The translations under genes and the position numbers were made by a program. A stretch of DNA of 64,000 nucleotides, from the NCBI RefSeq assembly GCF_014899185.1, contig NZ_CP045201.1, positions 1,596,501-1,660,500 of the forward strand. Direction: 5' to 3'. The stretch comes from Pseudooceanicola spongiae. GTDB taxonomy: Bacteria; Pseudomonadota; Alphaproteobacteria; Rhodobacterales; Rhodobacteraceae. This document shows, one piece after another, positions 37,019 to 46,802 of this stretch. The notes beneath the pieces were generated by a model that saw only the letters and a list, made by a program, of their open reading frames with translations, ran no database searches and had not been told where the DNA came from. Each line of letters starts with the position of its first letter. Within the stretch, counting starts at the first letter, position 1.

Positions 37019-39944
37019 GGGTGCGCCCTCCTTCAGGATCAAAAAACACCGGCTCGCAGACCTCGCACAGCGTCGTGATCTGGCGCAGGTGATCGACCAT
37101 ATGCACCCGCTCGCCCACGCGGTCCGCTCCGTTCTGCAGGAAGGCGAGGCCGATGGTGTGCCCCAGCGTCGGCGAGAACCCGGCAGAGGTGACATGGCCC
37201 TGCGCGTTCGTCCGTACAGGCTCCGCATCCTGCTCGAACAGGAAGGCCCCGGCGGTGATCTGCTTCACAGGCCCGACCGGTTTCAGCGCAATCAGACGCG
37301 CGCGATCTTCAGCCACCAGACCGGGCCGCGATGCAGCGGCCTTGCCGATGAAGTCTTTCCCCGGGGCCATCATCCGCTCCAGCCCGAGGTCCTGCGCAGT
37401 GGTGCGCCCGTCGAGTTCGGCATGCGTCAGCAGCCCCTTCTCCAGCCGCAGGATGTTCAGCGCCTCCAGCCCATAGGCCCCACCGCCGAGCGCCTCGGCC
37501 CGCGCGACCAGCAGGCGGAACAGGCTTTCGCCATACCGCGCGGGCATGGCGATCTCATAGGCCAGCTCGCCCGAGAAGGAGATGCGGAACAGCCGCCCTT
37601 CGACCCCGGCGAGGGTGACAGGGCCGCAGGCCATGACGGGAAAGACGTCGTTCGACAGGTCCTGTCCCAGCAGATCCTGCAGCAATGCGCGCGACTTGGG
37701 CCCGGCGACGGCGACCTGCGCCCACTGCTCGGTCACTGAGATCAGGCGCACGTCCCAGTCTGGTTTCAGCACCTGAGCGACGAACTCCAAATGCATCATC
37801 ACCAGACCCGCCGCCGCAGTCGTTGTCGTCATGACGTAGTGCTGAGGCCCGAGACGCGCGGTGGTGCCATCGTCCATCACGAAGCCATCCTCGCGCAACA
37901 TCAGCCCGTAGCGCACGCGCCCCGGCTTCAGCGTCGAGAAGGTGTTGGTGTAGACGAAATCGAGGAACCGCGCCGCATCCGCGCCCTGAATGTCGATCTT
38001 GCCGAGGGTCGAGACATCGCAGATGCCGACCGCGTTGCGCACCATCGCGACCTCACGATCGCAGGACTGACGCCATGTCGCCTCTCCCTGCCGCGGGAAA
38101 TAGCTGGAGCGATACCACAGGCCCGCTTCGATCATCGGGGCGTTCATCGACAGGCTGACGTCGTGGCTGGTGGTCAGGCGACGCGGCGCAAAACCCATGC
38201 CGCGCCCCCCTGCCCCGAGCGCCGCGATCGGCACCGGCACGAAAGGCGGGCGATAGGTCGTCGTGCCGGTTTGCGGCACCTCACGGCCAGTCACATCCGC
38301 CAGCACCGCCAGCGCCCCCATGTTCGAGGTCTTGCCCTGATCCGGTGCCATGCCCTGCGTCGTGTAGCGCTTCATATGCTCGACAGAGCGAAAGTTCTCC
38401 ACCGCCGCGCCGCGGACGTCCTTGACGGTCACGTCGTTGTGCAGATCAAGCCAGGCGCGGCCCCGCCCCGGCACCTGCCAGAGCGGGGTGATGTCGTAGG
38501 TGCCATCCTCGGCCTGCGGTATGGTCGTGTTCGCAGCGTTCAGACCAAGCGCGAGCAGTGCCTTGCCCGCCGCCTCAGCCCCCGAAGCGAGGCAGCCTGC
38601 GGTCGAGAAGACACCCGCCGCCGCGCCCGCCGGGATCAGATTGGGCACAGCGCCCGGCGCCGGCAGGAAGGCGGCGAGGCCCGCGTCCCAGACCGGGCGT
38701 CCGTTCAAATGGCAGGTCAGATGCACCGAGGGGTTCCAACCGCCGGAAACGGCGACGCAATCGCTGTGCAACCGCTCGCGCCCTTTTGCGGTGCGGATCG
38801 AGACGGCCTCGACCCCGTTCGCGCCAAACACACGCTCGACCACCGCTCCGGGGTAAAACGGCACGGCGAGGTCCGTCTTGGCCCCCTCTCGCGCATCGAC
38901 CAGAGCAGCGACATGGACCCCTGCCGCCAGCAGATCGCGCGCCGTGCGATGCGCATTGTCGTTGTTGCCAAAGACCGTCACCGCACGACCGGGGCTGACA
39001 GCATAGCGGTTCACATAGGAGCGCACCGCGCCTGCCAGCATCACGCCGGGACGGTCGTTGTTGCGAAAGGCCACGGGACGCTCAATCGCGCCCGCCGCCA
39101 GCACCGCCTGTTTCGCCACGATCCGCCAGAAGCAATCGACCGGCCTCTTGCCGCGCCCCGGCGGGAGATGGCGACAAACGCGCTCCAAAGCGCCGAAGGT
39201 GCCCTGATCATAGACGCCGGTGACGGTGGTCCGGGTCATGATCCGCACGTTCGCCATATCGCTCAGCCGCGCAAGGGTCGCCGCCGCCCAGTCGCGCGCT
39301 GACTGCCCGCCGATCTCCTCAACCTCCGCGTTGAGGCGGCCGCCCAGTGTCGCATCCTCGTCGCACAGGATCACATCCGCCCCGGCCTCGGCCGCGACAA
39401 GCGCCGCCATCAGGCCCGTGGGCCCAGCCCCGATCACCAGCAGATCGCAATGAGCAAAGGCCTTCTCGTTCAGATCCGGGTCATCCGCCCCCGAGAGCTT
39501 GCCGATGCCAGCGGCGCGCCGGATCAACGGCTCGTACACCGCCTCCCAGGCCTTTTTCGGCCACATGAAGGTCTTGTAGTAGAACCCCGCCCCGAGGAAA
39601 TCGGCCAGCAGGTCGTTCACCTGCATCACGTCCCAATCGACCGAGGGCCAGCAGTTCTGCGCCCGCGCCTGCAAGCCTGCAAACAGCTCCTGCGTGGTGG
39701 CGCGCACGTTGGGCTCAGTTTGGGCACCGGTGCCGAGGGTCACGAGGGCGTTCGGCTCCTCGCTGCCGGCGCTGAAGATGCCGCGCGGCCGGTGGTATTT
39801 GAAACTGCGCGCGACAGTGCGCACGCCATTCGCCAGCAGCGCCGAGGCCAGAGTGTCGCCCTGAAATCCGGCGTAGTCATGCCCGTCGAACTGGAATCCA
39901 ATGGGCTGCGTGCGGTCGATCAGACCCCCTGAAGACAATCTCAT
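37011..39944 (-). CDS. soxA: Sarcosine oxidase alpha subunit
   Basis: Large 977-residue subunit that binds NAD+ and tetrahydrofolate, and passes the methyl group of sarcosine to form 5,10-methylene-THF. The N-terminal 2Fe-2S-like/BFD-type fold region (FDGHDYAGFQGDTLASALLANG) lacks an obvious cluster. The dinucleotide fold LLVIGAGPTGLMAAL lies near residue 168, and the C-terminal ~370 residues form a GcvT-like folate domain (SSYFPRQGEATW ... FVYTNTFSTLKPGRVRYG). It overlaps soxD at its start and soxG at its end. Confidence 0.94.
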   Translation of the reverse strand: MRLSSGGLIDRTQPIGFQFDGHDYAGFQGDTLASALLANGVRTVARSFKYHRPRGIFSAGSEEPNALVTLGTGAQTEPNVRATTQELFAGLQARAQNCWPSVDWDVMQVNDLLADFLGAGFYYKTFMWPKKAWEAVYEPLIRRAAGIGKLSGADDPDLNEKAFAHCDLLVIGAGPTGLMAALVAAEAGADVILCDEDATLGGRLNAEVEEIGGQSARDWAAATLARLSDMANVRIMTRTTVTGVYDQGTFGALERVCRHLPPGRGKRPVDCFWRIVAKQAVLAAGAIERPVAFRNNDRPGVMLAGAVRSYVNRYAVSPGRAVTVFGNNDNAHRTARDLLAAGVHVAALVDAREGAKTDLAVPFYPGAVVERVFGANGVEAVSIRTAKGRERLHSDCVAVSGGWNPSVHLTCHLNGRPVWDAGLAAFLPAPGAVPNLIPAGAAAGVFSTAGCLASGAEAAGKALLALGLNAANTTIPQAEDGTYDITPLWQVPGRGRAWLDLHNDVTVKDVRGAAVENFRSVEHMKRYTTQGMAPDQGKTSNMGALAVLADVTGREVPQTGTTTYRPPFVPVPIAALGAGGRGMGFAPRRLTTSHDVSLSMNAPMIEAGLWYRSSYFPRQGEATWRQSCDREVAMVRNAVGICDVSTLGKIDIQGADAARFLDFVYTNTFSTLKPGRVRYGLMLREDGFVMDDGTTARLGPQHYVMTTTTAAAGLVMMHLEFVAQVLKPDWDVRLISVTEQWAQVAVAGPKSRALLQDLLGQDLSNDVFPVMACGPVTLAGVEGRLFRISFSGELAYEIAMPARYGESLFRLLVARAEALGGGAYGLEALNILRLEKGLLTHAELDGRTTAQDLGLERMMAPGKDFIGKAAASRPGLVAEDRARLIALKPVGPVKQITAGAFLFEQDAEPVRTNAQGHVTSAGFSPTLGHTIGLAFLQNGADRVGERVHMVDHLRQITTLCEVCEPVFFDPEGGRTRG

Positions 39945-40195
39945 GCCGCGCCCCCTGAGGCCAGGGCCACCAACAGGATGTCATGGGTGCGGGTATCGCG
40001 TTCGACCCGCAGGAACGCCGCGCAGCCGAGGCCATGGTACCAGTATTCCTGAGACGGTCCGGCGGGGTTGTCGCGCAGGTGCACATAGGCGTCCCAAGAC
40101 TCGCCCCAATCGCCTTCGGGGCGGTTCAGGGCTGCCCCCTGATAGGTGAATTCGCGCAGATCACGTGCGCCGCAGTTCGGGCAGGTCAGTCTCAT
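39941..40195 (-). CDS. soxD: Sarcosine oxidase delta subunit
   Basis: Small 84-residue zinc-binding subunit. The N-terminal LTCPNCGARDLREFTYQG contains the first cysteine pair, with YWYHGLGCAAFLRVERDTRTH providing further ligands. The ATG at 40195 is chosen over a frame opening at 40255. It overlaps soxA by 4 bases and lies 22 bases after soxB, as in other soxBDAG operons. Confidence 0.95.
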   Translation of the reverse strand: MRLTCPNCGARDLREFTYQGAALNRPEGDWGESWDAYVHLRDNPAGPSQEYWYHGLGCAAFLRVERDTRTHDILLVALASGGAA

Positions 40196-40217
40196 GTTCG
40201 TGTCACCTTCGCAGCCC

Positions 40218-41471
40218 TCAGTGCAGATTATGCTGGGCACCCGTGCCCTCTTCATCCATCAGGCCGACGCCATCGCGGAACCGGTTCAGCCGCAGCTTTG
40301 CGGCACTGTCATGCGGTCGATCCGTCGCCAGCAGATGCGCCAGCGCAAAGCCCGATCCCGGCACTGCCTTGAACCCACCGTAACACCAGCCGCAATCGAG
40401 GTAGAGCCCGCCGATATCGCTGCGGTCGATGATGGGCGAGCCGTCGGGCGTCATGTCCATGATCCCGCCCCAGCTGCGCAGCACCCGCGCCTTGCCGATC
40501 ATCGGCATCAGGGTCATCGCGGCCTCCATCACATGCTCCTGCGTCGGCAGGTTGCCGCGCTGCGCATACGACGGGTAGAAATCGAGGTCGCCACCGAACA
40601 CCAGACCGCCCTTGTCGGACTGGCTGATATAAAAGTGCCCCATGCCGAAGCTGACCACGTTGTCGATCACAGGTTTCAGCCCTTCGGTCACGAAGGCCTG
40701 CAGGATGTGGCTCTCGATCGGCAGACGAATCCCGGCCATCGCCGCGACCTGCCCCGAGCGTCCGGCGGTGACAATCGCCACCTTGCGAGCCCGGATCGCG
40801 CCCCGGCTGGTCTGCACGCCGGTGACATGGCCGTTTTCGATATCGATGCCAGTGACTTCGCAGTTCTGGATGAGATCGACACCGCGCTCAGACGCGCCGC
40901 GGGCATAGCCCCAGGCGACGGCATCATGGCGCGCGGTCCCGCCGCGCCAGTGCAGCAACCCGCCATAGATCGGAAACCGGGCCTGGTCGAAATCGAGATA
41001 GGGCAGATGTTTGCGCACGCCCTCGCGGTCCAGCAGCTCGGCGTCATCGCCCTGATTGATCATCGCATTGCCGCGCCGCACGAAGGCATCGCGCTGGCCA
41101 TCCGAATGGAACAGGTTCAGCACACCGCGTTGGGAATGCATGACATTGTAATTCAGCTCCTGCTCCAGCCCCTCCCAGAGCTTGAGGGAGTGGGAATAGA
41201 ACTCCGAATTGCCCGGCAGGTAATAATTGGCGCGCACGATCGTGGTGTTGCGTCCCACATTGCCACCGCCAAGATAGCCCTTTTCCAGCACCGCGACATT
41301 GCGCAGCCCGTGTTCCTTGGCAAGGTAGAAGGCCGTCGCAAGGCCATGACCGCCTCCGCCGATGATGACGATGTCATAGGCAGGCTTGGGGGCTGGATCG
41401 CGCCAGTGCGGACCCCATCCCTTGTTGCCGGTCAGCCCCTCTTTCAGGACACGCAGCCCGGAAAACCGCAT
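40218..41471 (-). CDS. soxB: Sarcosine oxidase beta subunit
   Basis: Catalytic flavin subunit, 417 residues, oxidising sarcosine to glycine with covalently bound FMN and FAD. The dinucleotide fold DIVIIGGGGHGLATAFYLA lies near residue 34, with GGGNVGRNTTIVRANYY and CGWCYGGFKAVPGSG further on. The ATG at 41471 (MRFSGLRVLKEG) has AAGGAG 7 bases upstream. It is first in the minus-strand operon soxB-soxD-soxA-soxG. No glyA or formyl-THF genes are adjacent here. Confidence 0.95.
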   Translation of the reverse strand: MRFSGLRVLKEGLTGNKGWGPHWRDPAPKPAYDIVIIGGGGHGLATAFYLAKEHGLRNVAVLEKGYLGGGNVGRNTTIVRANYYLPGNSEFYSHSLKLWEGLEQELNYNVMHSQRGVLNLFHSDGQRDAFVRRGNAMINQGDDAELLDREGVRKHLPYLDFDQARFPIYGGLLHWRGGTARHDAVAWGYARGASERGVDLIQNCEVTGIDIENGHVTGVQTSRGAIRARKVAIVTAGRSGQVAAMAGIRLPIESHILQAFVTEGLKPVIDNVVSFGMGHFYISQSDKGGLVFGGDLDFYPSYAQRGNLPTQEHVMEAAMTLMPMIGKARVLRSWGGIMDMTPDGSPIIDRSDIGGLYLDCGWCYGGFKAVPGSGFALAHLLATDRPHDSAAKLRLNRFRDGVGLMDEEGTGAQHNLH

Positions 41472-41671
41472 CTTTCGCTCCTTCTGCCTGCTGGGGCAGC
41501 AAAGCAACTCTGGCGCTTGGGTGCAATGCAGGGAATGCCGATGCCCAAATTTAAGTCAAACACCGCGCAAAGGCCGGGCAAATCATGCTGCTGACGCAGC
41601 GAAACTCTGACGGCTCACGACAAACACGTAACACTTTGGCATCGTTTGACGCATCTGGTTGGGGTGACAGA

Positions 41672-42163
41672 ATGACATGTCGGATCCTGCTTTATTCAAA
41701 GGTTGGCAATACGCTGAAAGTTGGCGAGGAGCTGGCTTGGCAATTGGGCGCACAACTGCACGAAATCGAGACGCCGGAGGTTGAGGACGGTTTTCGCGCC
41801 AGATTGCGCCAAAAGCTATCCTCCGTTCTGTCGAAACAGCCACAGGTCTATGCGTCGGATCAGCCCTGGGCCAGCAGCGACCTGTTGATCCTTGGCACAC
41901 CTGCCACCTCAGGACGCGCGGCAGAGCCTCTGCGCCAGTGGTTGGCGACAAAGCCGGCCCTGCCCGAACGCGTGGCCCTGCTGATCACCTCGGACGAGGC
42001 ACAGTGCCCGAAATCGGTGATCGACGACATGAGCAGATTGATCGGGCGCACCCCTGTCGCCGTGCTTTATGCCAGCAAATCGGAGCTTGCGACAGGCGCA
42101 TGGAAATCCCGCCTGTCGCCCTTTCTGGATCACTGCGTTATTCGCCACCGTCAGAGCGCCTGA
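41672..42163 (+). CDS. Flavodoxin-like protein of unknown function
   Basis: A 163-residue protein starting MTCRILLYSKVGNTLKVGEELA, which looks like a flavodoxin phosphate-binding loop (S-x-x-GNT). It continues with DLLILGTPATSGRAAEPLRQWL, similar to flavodoxin second and third strands. The early ATG at 41672 matches the start of the fold; the frame extends to 41585 without support. FMN binding is inferred, not certain. It is convergent with the glutamate dehydrogenase gene (6 bases apart) and divergent from soxB. Confidence 0.65.
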   Translation: MTCRILLYSKVGNTLKVGEELAWQLGAQLHEIETPEVEDGFRARLRQKLSSVLSKQPQVYASDQPWASSDLLILGTPATSGRAAEPLRQWLATKPALPERVALLITSDEAQCPKSVIDDMSRLIGRTPVAVLYASKSELATGAWKSRLSPFLDHCVIRHRQSA

Positions 42164-42169
42164 GCGCCG

Positions 42170-43600
42170 TCACAGCCCCTTGGCTCGATAGCTGGATGCG
42201 ACGCGGTCGATGGCCACAAGATAGGCCGCCGTGCGCAGATCGCCAACATCGTCGCGCCCGTGCCAGACCGCGCGCATCGATTGATAGGCGGTGCGCATGG
42301 TGTCATCGAGGCCCGAACGCACCAGCTCCAACTCGCCCGCGCCGCGCAGGTACTTCTGCTTGAAGCCGGGCGACAGCTGCCAGCCGACGCCGCTGTCTGC
42401 GGAAAGCCGTTCCAGCTCATCGACGATCAACTGGTGACGCGCCTCTTCCTGACGCCGCTGCATCCGGCCAAAGCGGATATGTCCAAGGTTCTTGACCCAT
42501 TCGAAGTAGGACACCGTCACGCCACCGGCGTTCGCGAACAGGTCAGGGATGATCACGGCGCCCTTGCGGCGCAGGATTTCATCCGCGCCAGCCGTGATCG
42601 GACCGTTCGCCGCCTCGACGATCAGAGGCGCCTGAATGCGTTCGGCATTGTCGAGATTGAGCACCCCTTCCATTGCCGCCGGGATCAGGATGTCGCACTC
42701 CTCTTCCATGACGCTGGCGCCGTCGGCAACGTACTGACCATCGGGAAACCCCGTGACGCCGCCATGGCCGACGATCCATTCGTGCACGGCTTGCACATCC
42801 AGACCGTCGGGATTGAACAGCGCGCCGTCCCTCTCGATGATGCCGGTGATGCGCGCACCGTCTTCGGTGCTCAGGAACAGCGCGGCGTGATAGCCGACAT
42901 TGCCGAGGCCCTGAACGATGATCCGCTTGCCATCGAGCGTGCCGGTCAGGCCCGCTTTCTTCTTGTCTTCGGGCTCTCGGAAGAATTCCTGCAAGGCGTA
43001 TTGGACGCCGCGGCCCGTCGCCTCGACCCGGCCAGCGATGCCACCGGCGTTCAGCGGCTTGCCCGTGACGCAGGCGCGCGAGTTGATGTCCGTGGTGTTC
43101 ATGCGCGCGTATTGATCGGCGATCCAGGCCATCTCACGCTCGCCCGTGCCCATGTCGGGGGCGGGCACGTTCTGCGCCGGGTTGATCATGTCGCGCTTGA
43201 TCAGCTCATAGGCAAAGCGCCGGGTGATCTGTTCCAGCTCGTGATCATCCCATTCGCGCGGATCGATGCACAGGCCACCCTTGGAGCCGCCAAACGGCGC
43301 CTCGACCAGGGCACATTTGTAGGTCATCAGCGCGGCCAGCGCCTCGACCTCGTTCTGGTTGACAGACAGGGCATAGCGGATGCCGCCCTTGACCGGCTCC
43401 ATATGTTCGGAATGCACCGAGCGATAGCCGGTGAAGGTCTGGATCTGCCCGCGCAGCCGCACGCCGAAACGCACGGTATAAGTGGCGTTGCAGACGCGGA
43501 TCTTTTCCTCAAGCCCCGGTGGCAGGTCCATCAGCGCCACGGCGCGGTTGAACATCAGATCGACGCTTTGGCGAAAGCCGGGTTCTTTGATGGGTTGCAT
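42170..43600 (-). CDS. Glutamate dehydrogenase family protein (Glu/Leu/Phe/Val dehydrogenase)
   Basis: A 476-residue oxidative-deamination enzyme linking glutamate and 2-oxoglutarate. The active-site lysine loop MTYKCALVEAPFGGSKGG, the PAPDMGTGEREMAWI motif and the NAD fold IIVQGLGNVGYHAALFL are clear. The short ~50-kDa type fits the hexameric class; cofactor preference is not certain. The ATG at 43600 has an unusually strong ribosome site, GGGAGGAG, which is complementary to the loops of the hairpin array at 20838-21309. Confidence 0.92.
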   Translation of the reverse strand: MQPIKEPGFRQSVDLMFNRAVALMDLPPGLEEKIRVCNATYTVRFGVRLRGQIQTFTGYRSVHSEHMEPVKGGIRYALSVNQNEVEALAALMTYKCALVEAPFGGSKGGLCIDPREWDDHELEQITRRFAYELIKRDMINPAQNVPAPDMGTGEREMAWIADQYARMNTTDINSRACVTGKPLNAGGIAGRVEATGRGVQYALQEFFREPEDKKKAGLTGTLDGKRIIVQGLGNVGYHAALFLSTEDGARITGIIERDGALFNPDGLDVQAVHEWIVGHGGVTGFPDGQYVADGASVMEEECDILIPAAMEGVLNLDNAERIQAPLIVEAANGPITAGADEILRRKGAVIIPDLFANAGGVTVSYFEWVKNLGHIRFGRMQRRQEEARHQLIVDELERLSADSGVGWQLSPGFKQKYLRGAGELELVRSGLDDTMRTAYQSMRAVWHGRDDVGDLRTAAYLVAIDRVASSYRAKGL

Positions 43601-43768
43601 GGTCTCTCCTCCCATGGGCGGGCTGCGGTGGCCAATGTGGACCGGCAGTGTGACCGCCCTGTTAATATGGATGGGGCCGGAGGGATATTTTTCAAGGCAA
43701 AAGCGGGCAATCTGCCCAGACGTCACCGTCGCATTCAGGTTGTGTCTTGGGGCCTTGCAGCGCGAAAC

Positions 43769-44260
43769 TCAGTCCTGCGCCTCGGCCGCGGCACGCTCGG
43801 CCAGGTGGATGGCGATCACATCCGCCATCTGCTTGGTCTCGGCCCCGCGCAACACGCCGCCGACTCCGATGCGCCGCCCAAGCTGCCAGTAGAGGCCTGG
43901 CAGAAAGCGACGCGGCCCGGACGTACTGAGGCGCAGAAGGAAGCCGTTCGACGGCTTGAAGGCGAAGGTGCCCCGGTCAACGGCGGAAATCTGGTGCAAC
44001 GGCGCCAGCAGATGGCCGGAGCTGTCCTGCAGCCCCTCTTCGGTCAGCTCAAGCGTCAGGGTGGTGGCGCGGTACATCGACCAGCCCGCAAAGGCCACCG
44101 CGATGGCAATCGCCAGGACCAGCAGGCGCATCGCAAAGGCCACGGGCTGTGGAGAAATCCCAAGCCAGATCAGCGCAAAGGCCAGAAGCGCCAGCACTCC
44201 GATGCCGAACACCCGGCGCCCCGCGCTCGCCTCTACCCGTGCCAGAACCACCTTTTCCAC
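43769..44260 (-). CDS. Hypothetical membrane protein with two TM segments
   Basis: A 163-residue protein of no family I recognise. After a short basic N-terminus (VEKVVLARVEASAGRR) there are two hydrophobic segments (VFGIGVLALLAFALIWLGI; LLVLAIAIAVAFAGWSMY), then a cytosol-like domain with LTEEGLQDSSGHLLAPLHQISAVDRGTFAFKPS-type beta structure reminiscent of PH-like/YcxB folds. The GTG at 44260 has AAGGGA about 6-7 bases upstream. It lies between the glutamate dehydrogenase and TetR genes on the same strand. Confidence 0.65.
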   Translation of the reverse strand: MEKVVLARVEASAGRRVFGIGVLALLAFALIWLGISPQPVAFAMRLLVLAIAIAVAFAGWSMYRATTLTLELTEEGLQDSSGHLLAPLHQISAVDRGTFAFKPSNGFLLRLSTSGPRRFLPGLYWQLGRRIGVGGVLRGAETKQMADVIAIHLAERAAAEAQD

Positions 44261-44368
44261 CGCTCTTCCCTTCGCAAAACAAGTTAACGACAGCCCATAG
44301 CCTACCAGCGGGACAAAGGCGAGATTCGCGGCATCCCGTCGGAGTATCGACATTTCGGGCTGCCGCCT

Positions 44369-44956
44369 TCAGGCCGAAACCAGACGCCGCGTCATGCTCC
44401 AGTAGATATCCTCGACCTCGGACTGGCGCAGGCGGCCGTCGGCGCGAAACCATGTCGTCACCCCGGTCAGCAGGGCAATGATGGCGAGGCAGGCCAGTTT
44501 GGCATCATCAAAGCGCATGACCTCAGCCTTGCTGCCGCGCCTGAGAATATCCTCAAGCTGCGCTTCATAGGCCCGCCGCTGCGCCTCAACCCGTGCGAAG
44601 TTGTCGGGCGTCAAATTGCGCAGCTCCATGTAGGCGATGAAAACCGCATCGGGGCGGGCCGCGTGATAGCGCAGGTGAAAGCGCGTGAAGGCCTCAAGCG
44701 CGGCCAGCGGATCGTCGGGCAGCGCCTCGGCCTCAAGCGCCGCCAGCAGGGCGTCCATATGATCGGACAGCAGATCGAAAAGCAGGCTCTGCTTGTCGGC
44801 GGTATGATTATAGAGCGCGCCGACCTGCACCCCCGTTGCGGCCGCAATCTGTCGCATCGACACCGCCGCATAGCCATGGCGGGCAAACAGCGCCACCGCC
44901 GCCTGCCGCAGGCGGTGTCCGGTTTCTGAGGATGTCGAGCCTGCGGTGCGTGCCAT
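44369..44956 (-). CDS. TetR family transcriptional regulator
   Basis: A 195-residue repressor with a typical N-terminal TetR helix-turn-helix (RQAAVALFARHGYAAVSMRQIAAATGVQVGALYNH) and a C-terminal ligand domain (FHLRYHAARPDAVFIAYMELRNL) like those of CoA-ligand or fatty-acid-linked TetR proteins. The ATG at 44956 begins MARTAGSTSSETG. A matching palindrome 14 bases upstream suggests autoregulation. Its targets are not evident; neighbours are the hypothetical membrane protein and a divergent lipoprotein gene. Confidence 0.88.
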   Translation of the reverse strand: MARTAGSTSSETGHRLRQAAVALFARHGYAAVSMRQIAAATGVQVGALYNHTADKQSLLFDLLSDHMDALLAALEAEALPDDPLAALEAFTRFHLRYHAARPDAVFIAYMELRNLTPDNFARVEAQRRAYEAQLEDILRRGSKAEVMRFDDAKLACLAIIALLTGVTTWFRADGRLRQSEVEDIYWSMTRRLVSA

Positions 44957-44969
44957 GCCCCAAGACTAA

Positions 44970-44985
44970 CTGAACAGCCGTTCAG
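44970..44985. promoter_or_regulatory. Candidate TetR operator CTGAAC-AGCC-GTTCAG
   Basis: A 16-bp element with perfect 6-bp arms and a 4-base centre, 14 bases before the tetR start and 78 bases before the divergent lipoprotein gene. This shape is common for TetR-family operators. Confidence 0.6.
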
Positions 44986-45062
44986 AGCAAGAGCCCGCCC
45001 CAACCGACAGCGAAATCATCGCCGCCCTTGCCAAGTTTGGGCGACTGGGGCACAGCTTTGCC

Positions 45063-45341
45063 ATGTCCGAACACCATACACCGCTTCTGCGCCACCTGAT
45101 CCTGACCAGCGCCCTGCTGCTGTCGCTCGGGGCGTGCAATCGTCCGCCCGCGCTGGATGCAACGCTGAGCGCTGAAAACCGCGCCGCGGCCCGTCCGCGT
45201 CTTGTGCCTGCCAGCCAGATCCTCAGCCGCGCCACCACCGAGGCGCGGCTGGCCCCGGTCGATGATGACGCGCTGGCCGCCCGCGCTGAGGCCCTGCGCC
45301 AACGTGCCGAGACCCTGCGGCAGGCCGAAATCGGGCTATAG
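45063..45341 (+). CDS. Small putative lipoprotein
   Basis: A 92-residue protein with a type II signal peptide: basic/histidine N-terminus, hydrophobic LILTSALLLSL and lipobox LGAC with Cys25 as the acylated residue. The remainder is Ala/Arg-rich and probably helical (AARAEALRQRAETLRQAEIG). No family is recognised. It lies 108 bases upstream of hom on the same strand and may share its transcript. Confidence 0.7.
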   Translation: MSEHHTPLLRHLILTSALLLSLGACNRPPALDATLSAENRAAARPRLVPASQILSRATTEARLAPVDDDALAARAEALRQRAETLRQAEIGL

Positions 45342-45449
45342 CCCTGCGGCGGCGGATTTGCCCAAAAGCCCTGAAAAGGCGCGTTGCGCCTTGGCCGCTA
45401 AGGCGATAGGCCCTCTCAACACAATCAGATGCCAAACTGGAGAATTCGA

Positions 45450-46736
45450 ATGAGCGAGCCTCTGCGCCTCGGGATTGCCGGCCTTGGAACGGTCGGCGTC
45501 GGCGTGTTGAAAATCCTGCAAAAGGAGGCCGCCATGCTCACCGCCCGCACCGGGCGCGAGATCACCGTGAGCGCTGTCTCGGCCCGCAATCGCGGCAAGG
45601 ATCGCGGCGTGTCGCTGGAGGGTTACGCTTGGGAAGATGATCCCGTCGCCCTTGCCGCACGCGACGACGTCGACATCTTTGTCGAACTGATGGGCGGCTC
45701 GGATGGCCCGGCCAAGGCCGCCACCGAAGCGGCCCTGAAAGCTGGCAAGGACGTGATCACCGCCAACAAGGCGATGCTGGCCGTCCACGGTCAGGCGCTG
45801 GCGGAACTGGCTGAAAACAATGGCCGCGTCATCCGTTTCGAGGCCGCTGTTGCCGGGGGCATTCCCGTCGTCAAGGCGCTGACCGAAGGGCTGGCGGGCA
45901 ACCGCATCACCCGCGTCATGGGCGTGATGAACGGCACCTGCAACTATATCCTGACCCGCATGCAATCCTCCGGCCTGCCTTATGAGGACGTGTTTCAGGA
46001 GGCCTCCGATCTGGGCTATCTCGAAGCGGATCCGAACCTTGACGTCGGAGGCATTGATGCGGGGCACAAGCTGGCCTTGCTCGCCTCCATCGCCTTTGGC
46101 ACCCGCGTCGCCTTTGACTCGATGGAGCTGGAGGGCATCGGCCGGATCACCATCGACGATATCAAAGCCGCCGCCGACATGGGCTTTCGCATCAAGCTGC
46201 TGGGCGTCAGCCAGATGACCGGGCGTGGCCTTGAACAACGCATGACCCCCTGTCTGGTGCCCGCGGTCAGCGCGCTTGGCCAGCTGGAGGGCGGCACCAA
46301 CATGGTGGTGCTTGAAGGCGACGCGGTCGGTCAGATCGTGCTGCGCGGCGCAGGGGCCGGCGAAGGCCCGACCGCCTCGGCGGTGCTGGCGGACGTCTGC
46401 GATATCGCCCGCAACATCCGCCTGCCCGTCTTCGGCCAACCTGCCAGCACGCTCACCGAAGTGACCTCGGCCAGCTCCGCCACGCCCGCGCCCTACTACG
46501 TTCGGCTGGCGCTGCAGGACAAACCCGGCGCGCTCGCCAAGGTGGCCAGCGTTCTGGGCGAGGCCGGCGTCTCGATCCACCGGATGCGCCAGTATGATCA
46601 CGAAGATGGCCGCGCCCCGGTGCTGATCGTCACCCACAAGACGCAACGCTCCGCGCTTGATCTTGCCATCACCGGCATGGCGGGCACCGGTGTTGTCGAA
46701 GGCGATCCGGTGGCGCTGCGGATCGAATCCGTCTGA
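45450..46736 (+). CDS. hom: Homoserine dehydrogenase
   Basis: Reduces aspartate semialdehyde to homoserine in threonine and methionine synthesis. The 428-residue protein has the NAD(P) loop GIAGLGTVGVGVL, the catalytic-domain motif GVMNGTCNYIL with DPNLDVGGIDAGHKLA, and a C-terminal ACT domain (YYVRLALQDKPGALAKVASVL) that normally senses threonine. The ATG at 45450 has GGAG 8 bases upstream. It is followed directly, after 66 bases, by recJ. Confidence 0.95.
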   Translation: MSEPLRLGIAGLGTVGVGVLKILQKEAAMLTARTGREITVSAVSARNRGKDRGVSLEGYAWEDDPVALAARDDVDIFVELMGGSDGPAKAATEAALKAGKDVITANKAMLAVHGQALAELAENNGRVIRFEAAVAGGIPVVKALTEGLAGNRITRVMGVMNGTCNYILTRMQSSGLPYEDVFQEASDLGYLEADPNLDVGGIDAGHKLALLASIAFGTRVAFDSMELEGIGRITIDDIKAAADMGFRIKLLGVSQMTGRGLEQRMTPCLVPAVSALGQLEGGTNMVVLEGDAVGQIVLRGAGAGEGPTASAVLADVCDIARNIRLPVFGQPASTLTEVTSASSATPAPYYVRLALQDKPGALAKVASVLGEAGVSIHRMRQYDHEDGRAPVLIVTHKTQRSALDLAITGMAGTGVVEGDPVALRIESV

Positions 46737-46802
46737 CCCTTTTGGCCCCGGGCGCGCGGTGATAAAAACCACGGCCCGTGGGCCGATAGAGGGATAAGAC
46801 CA

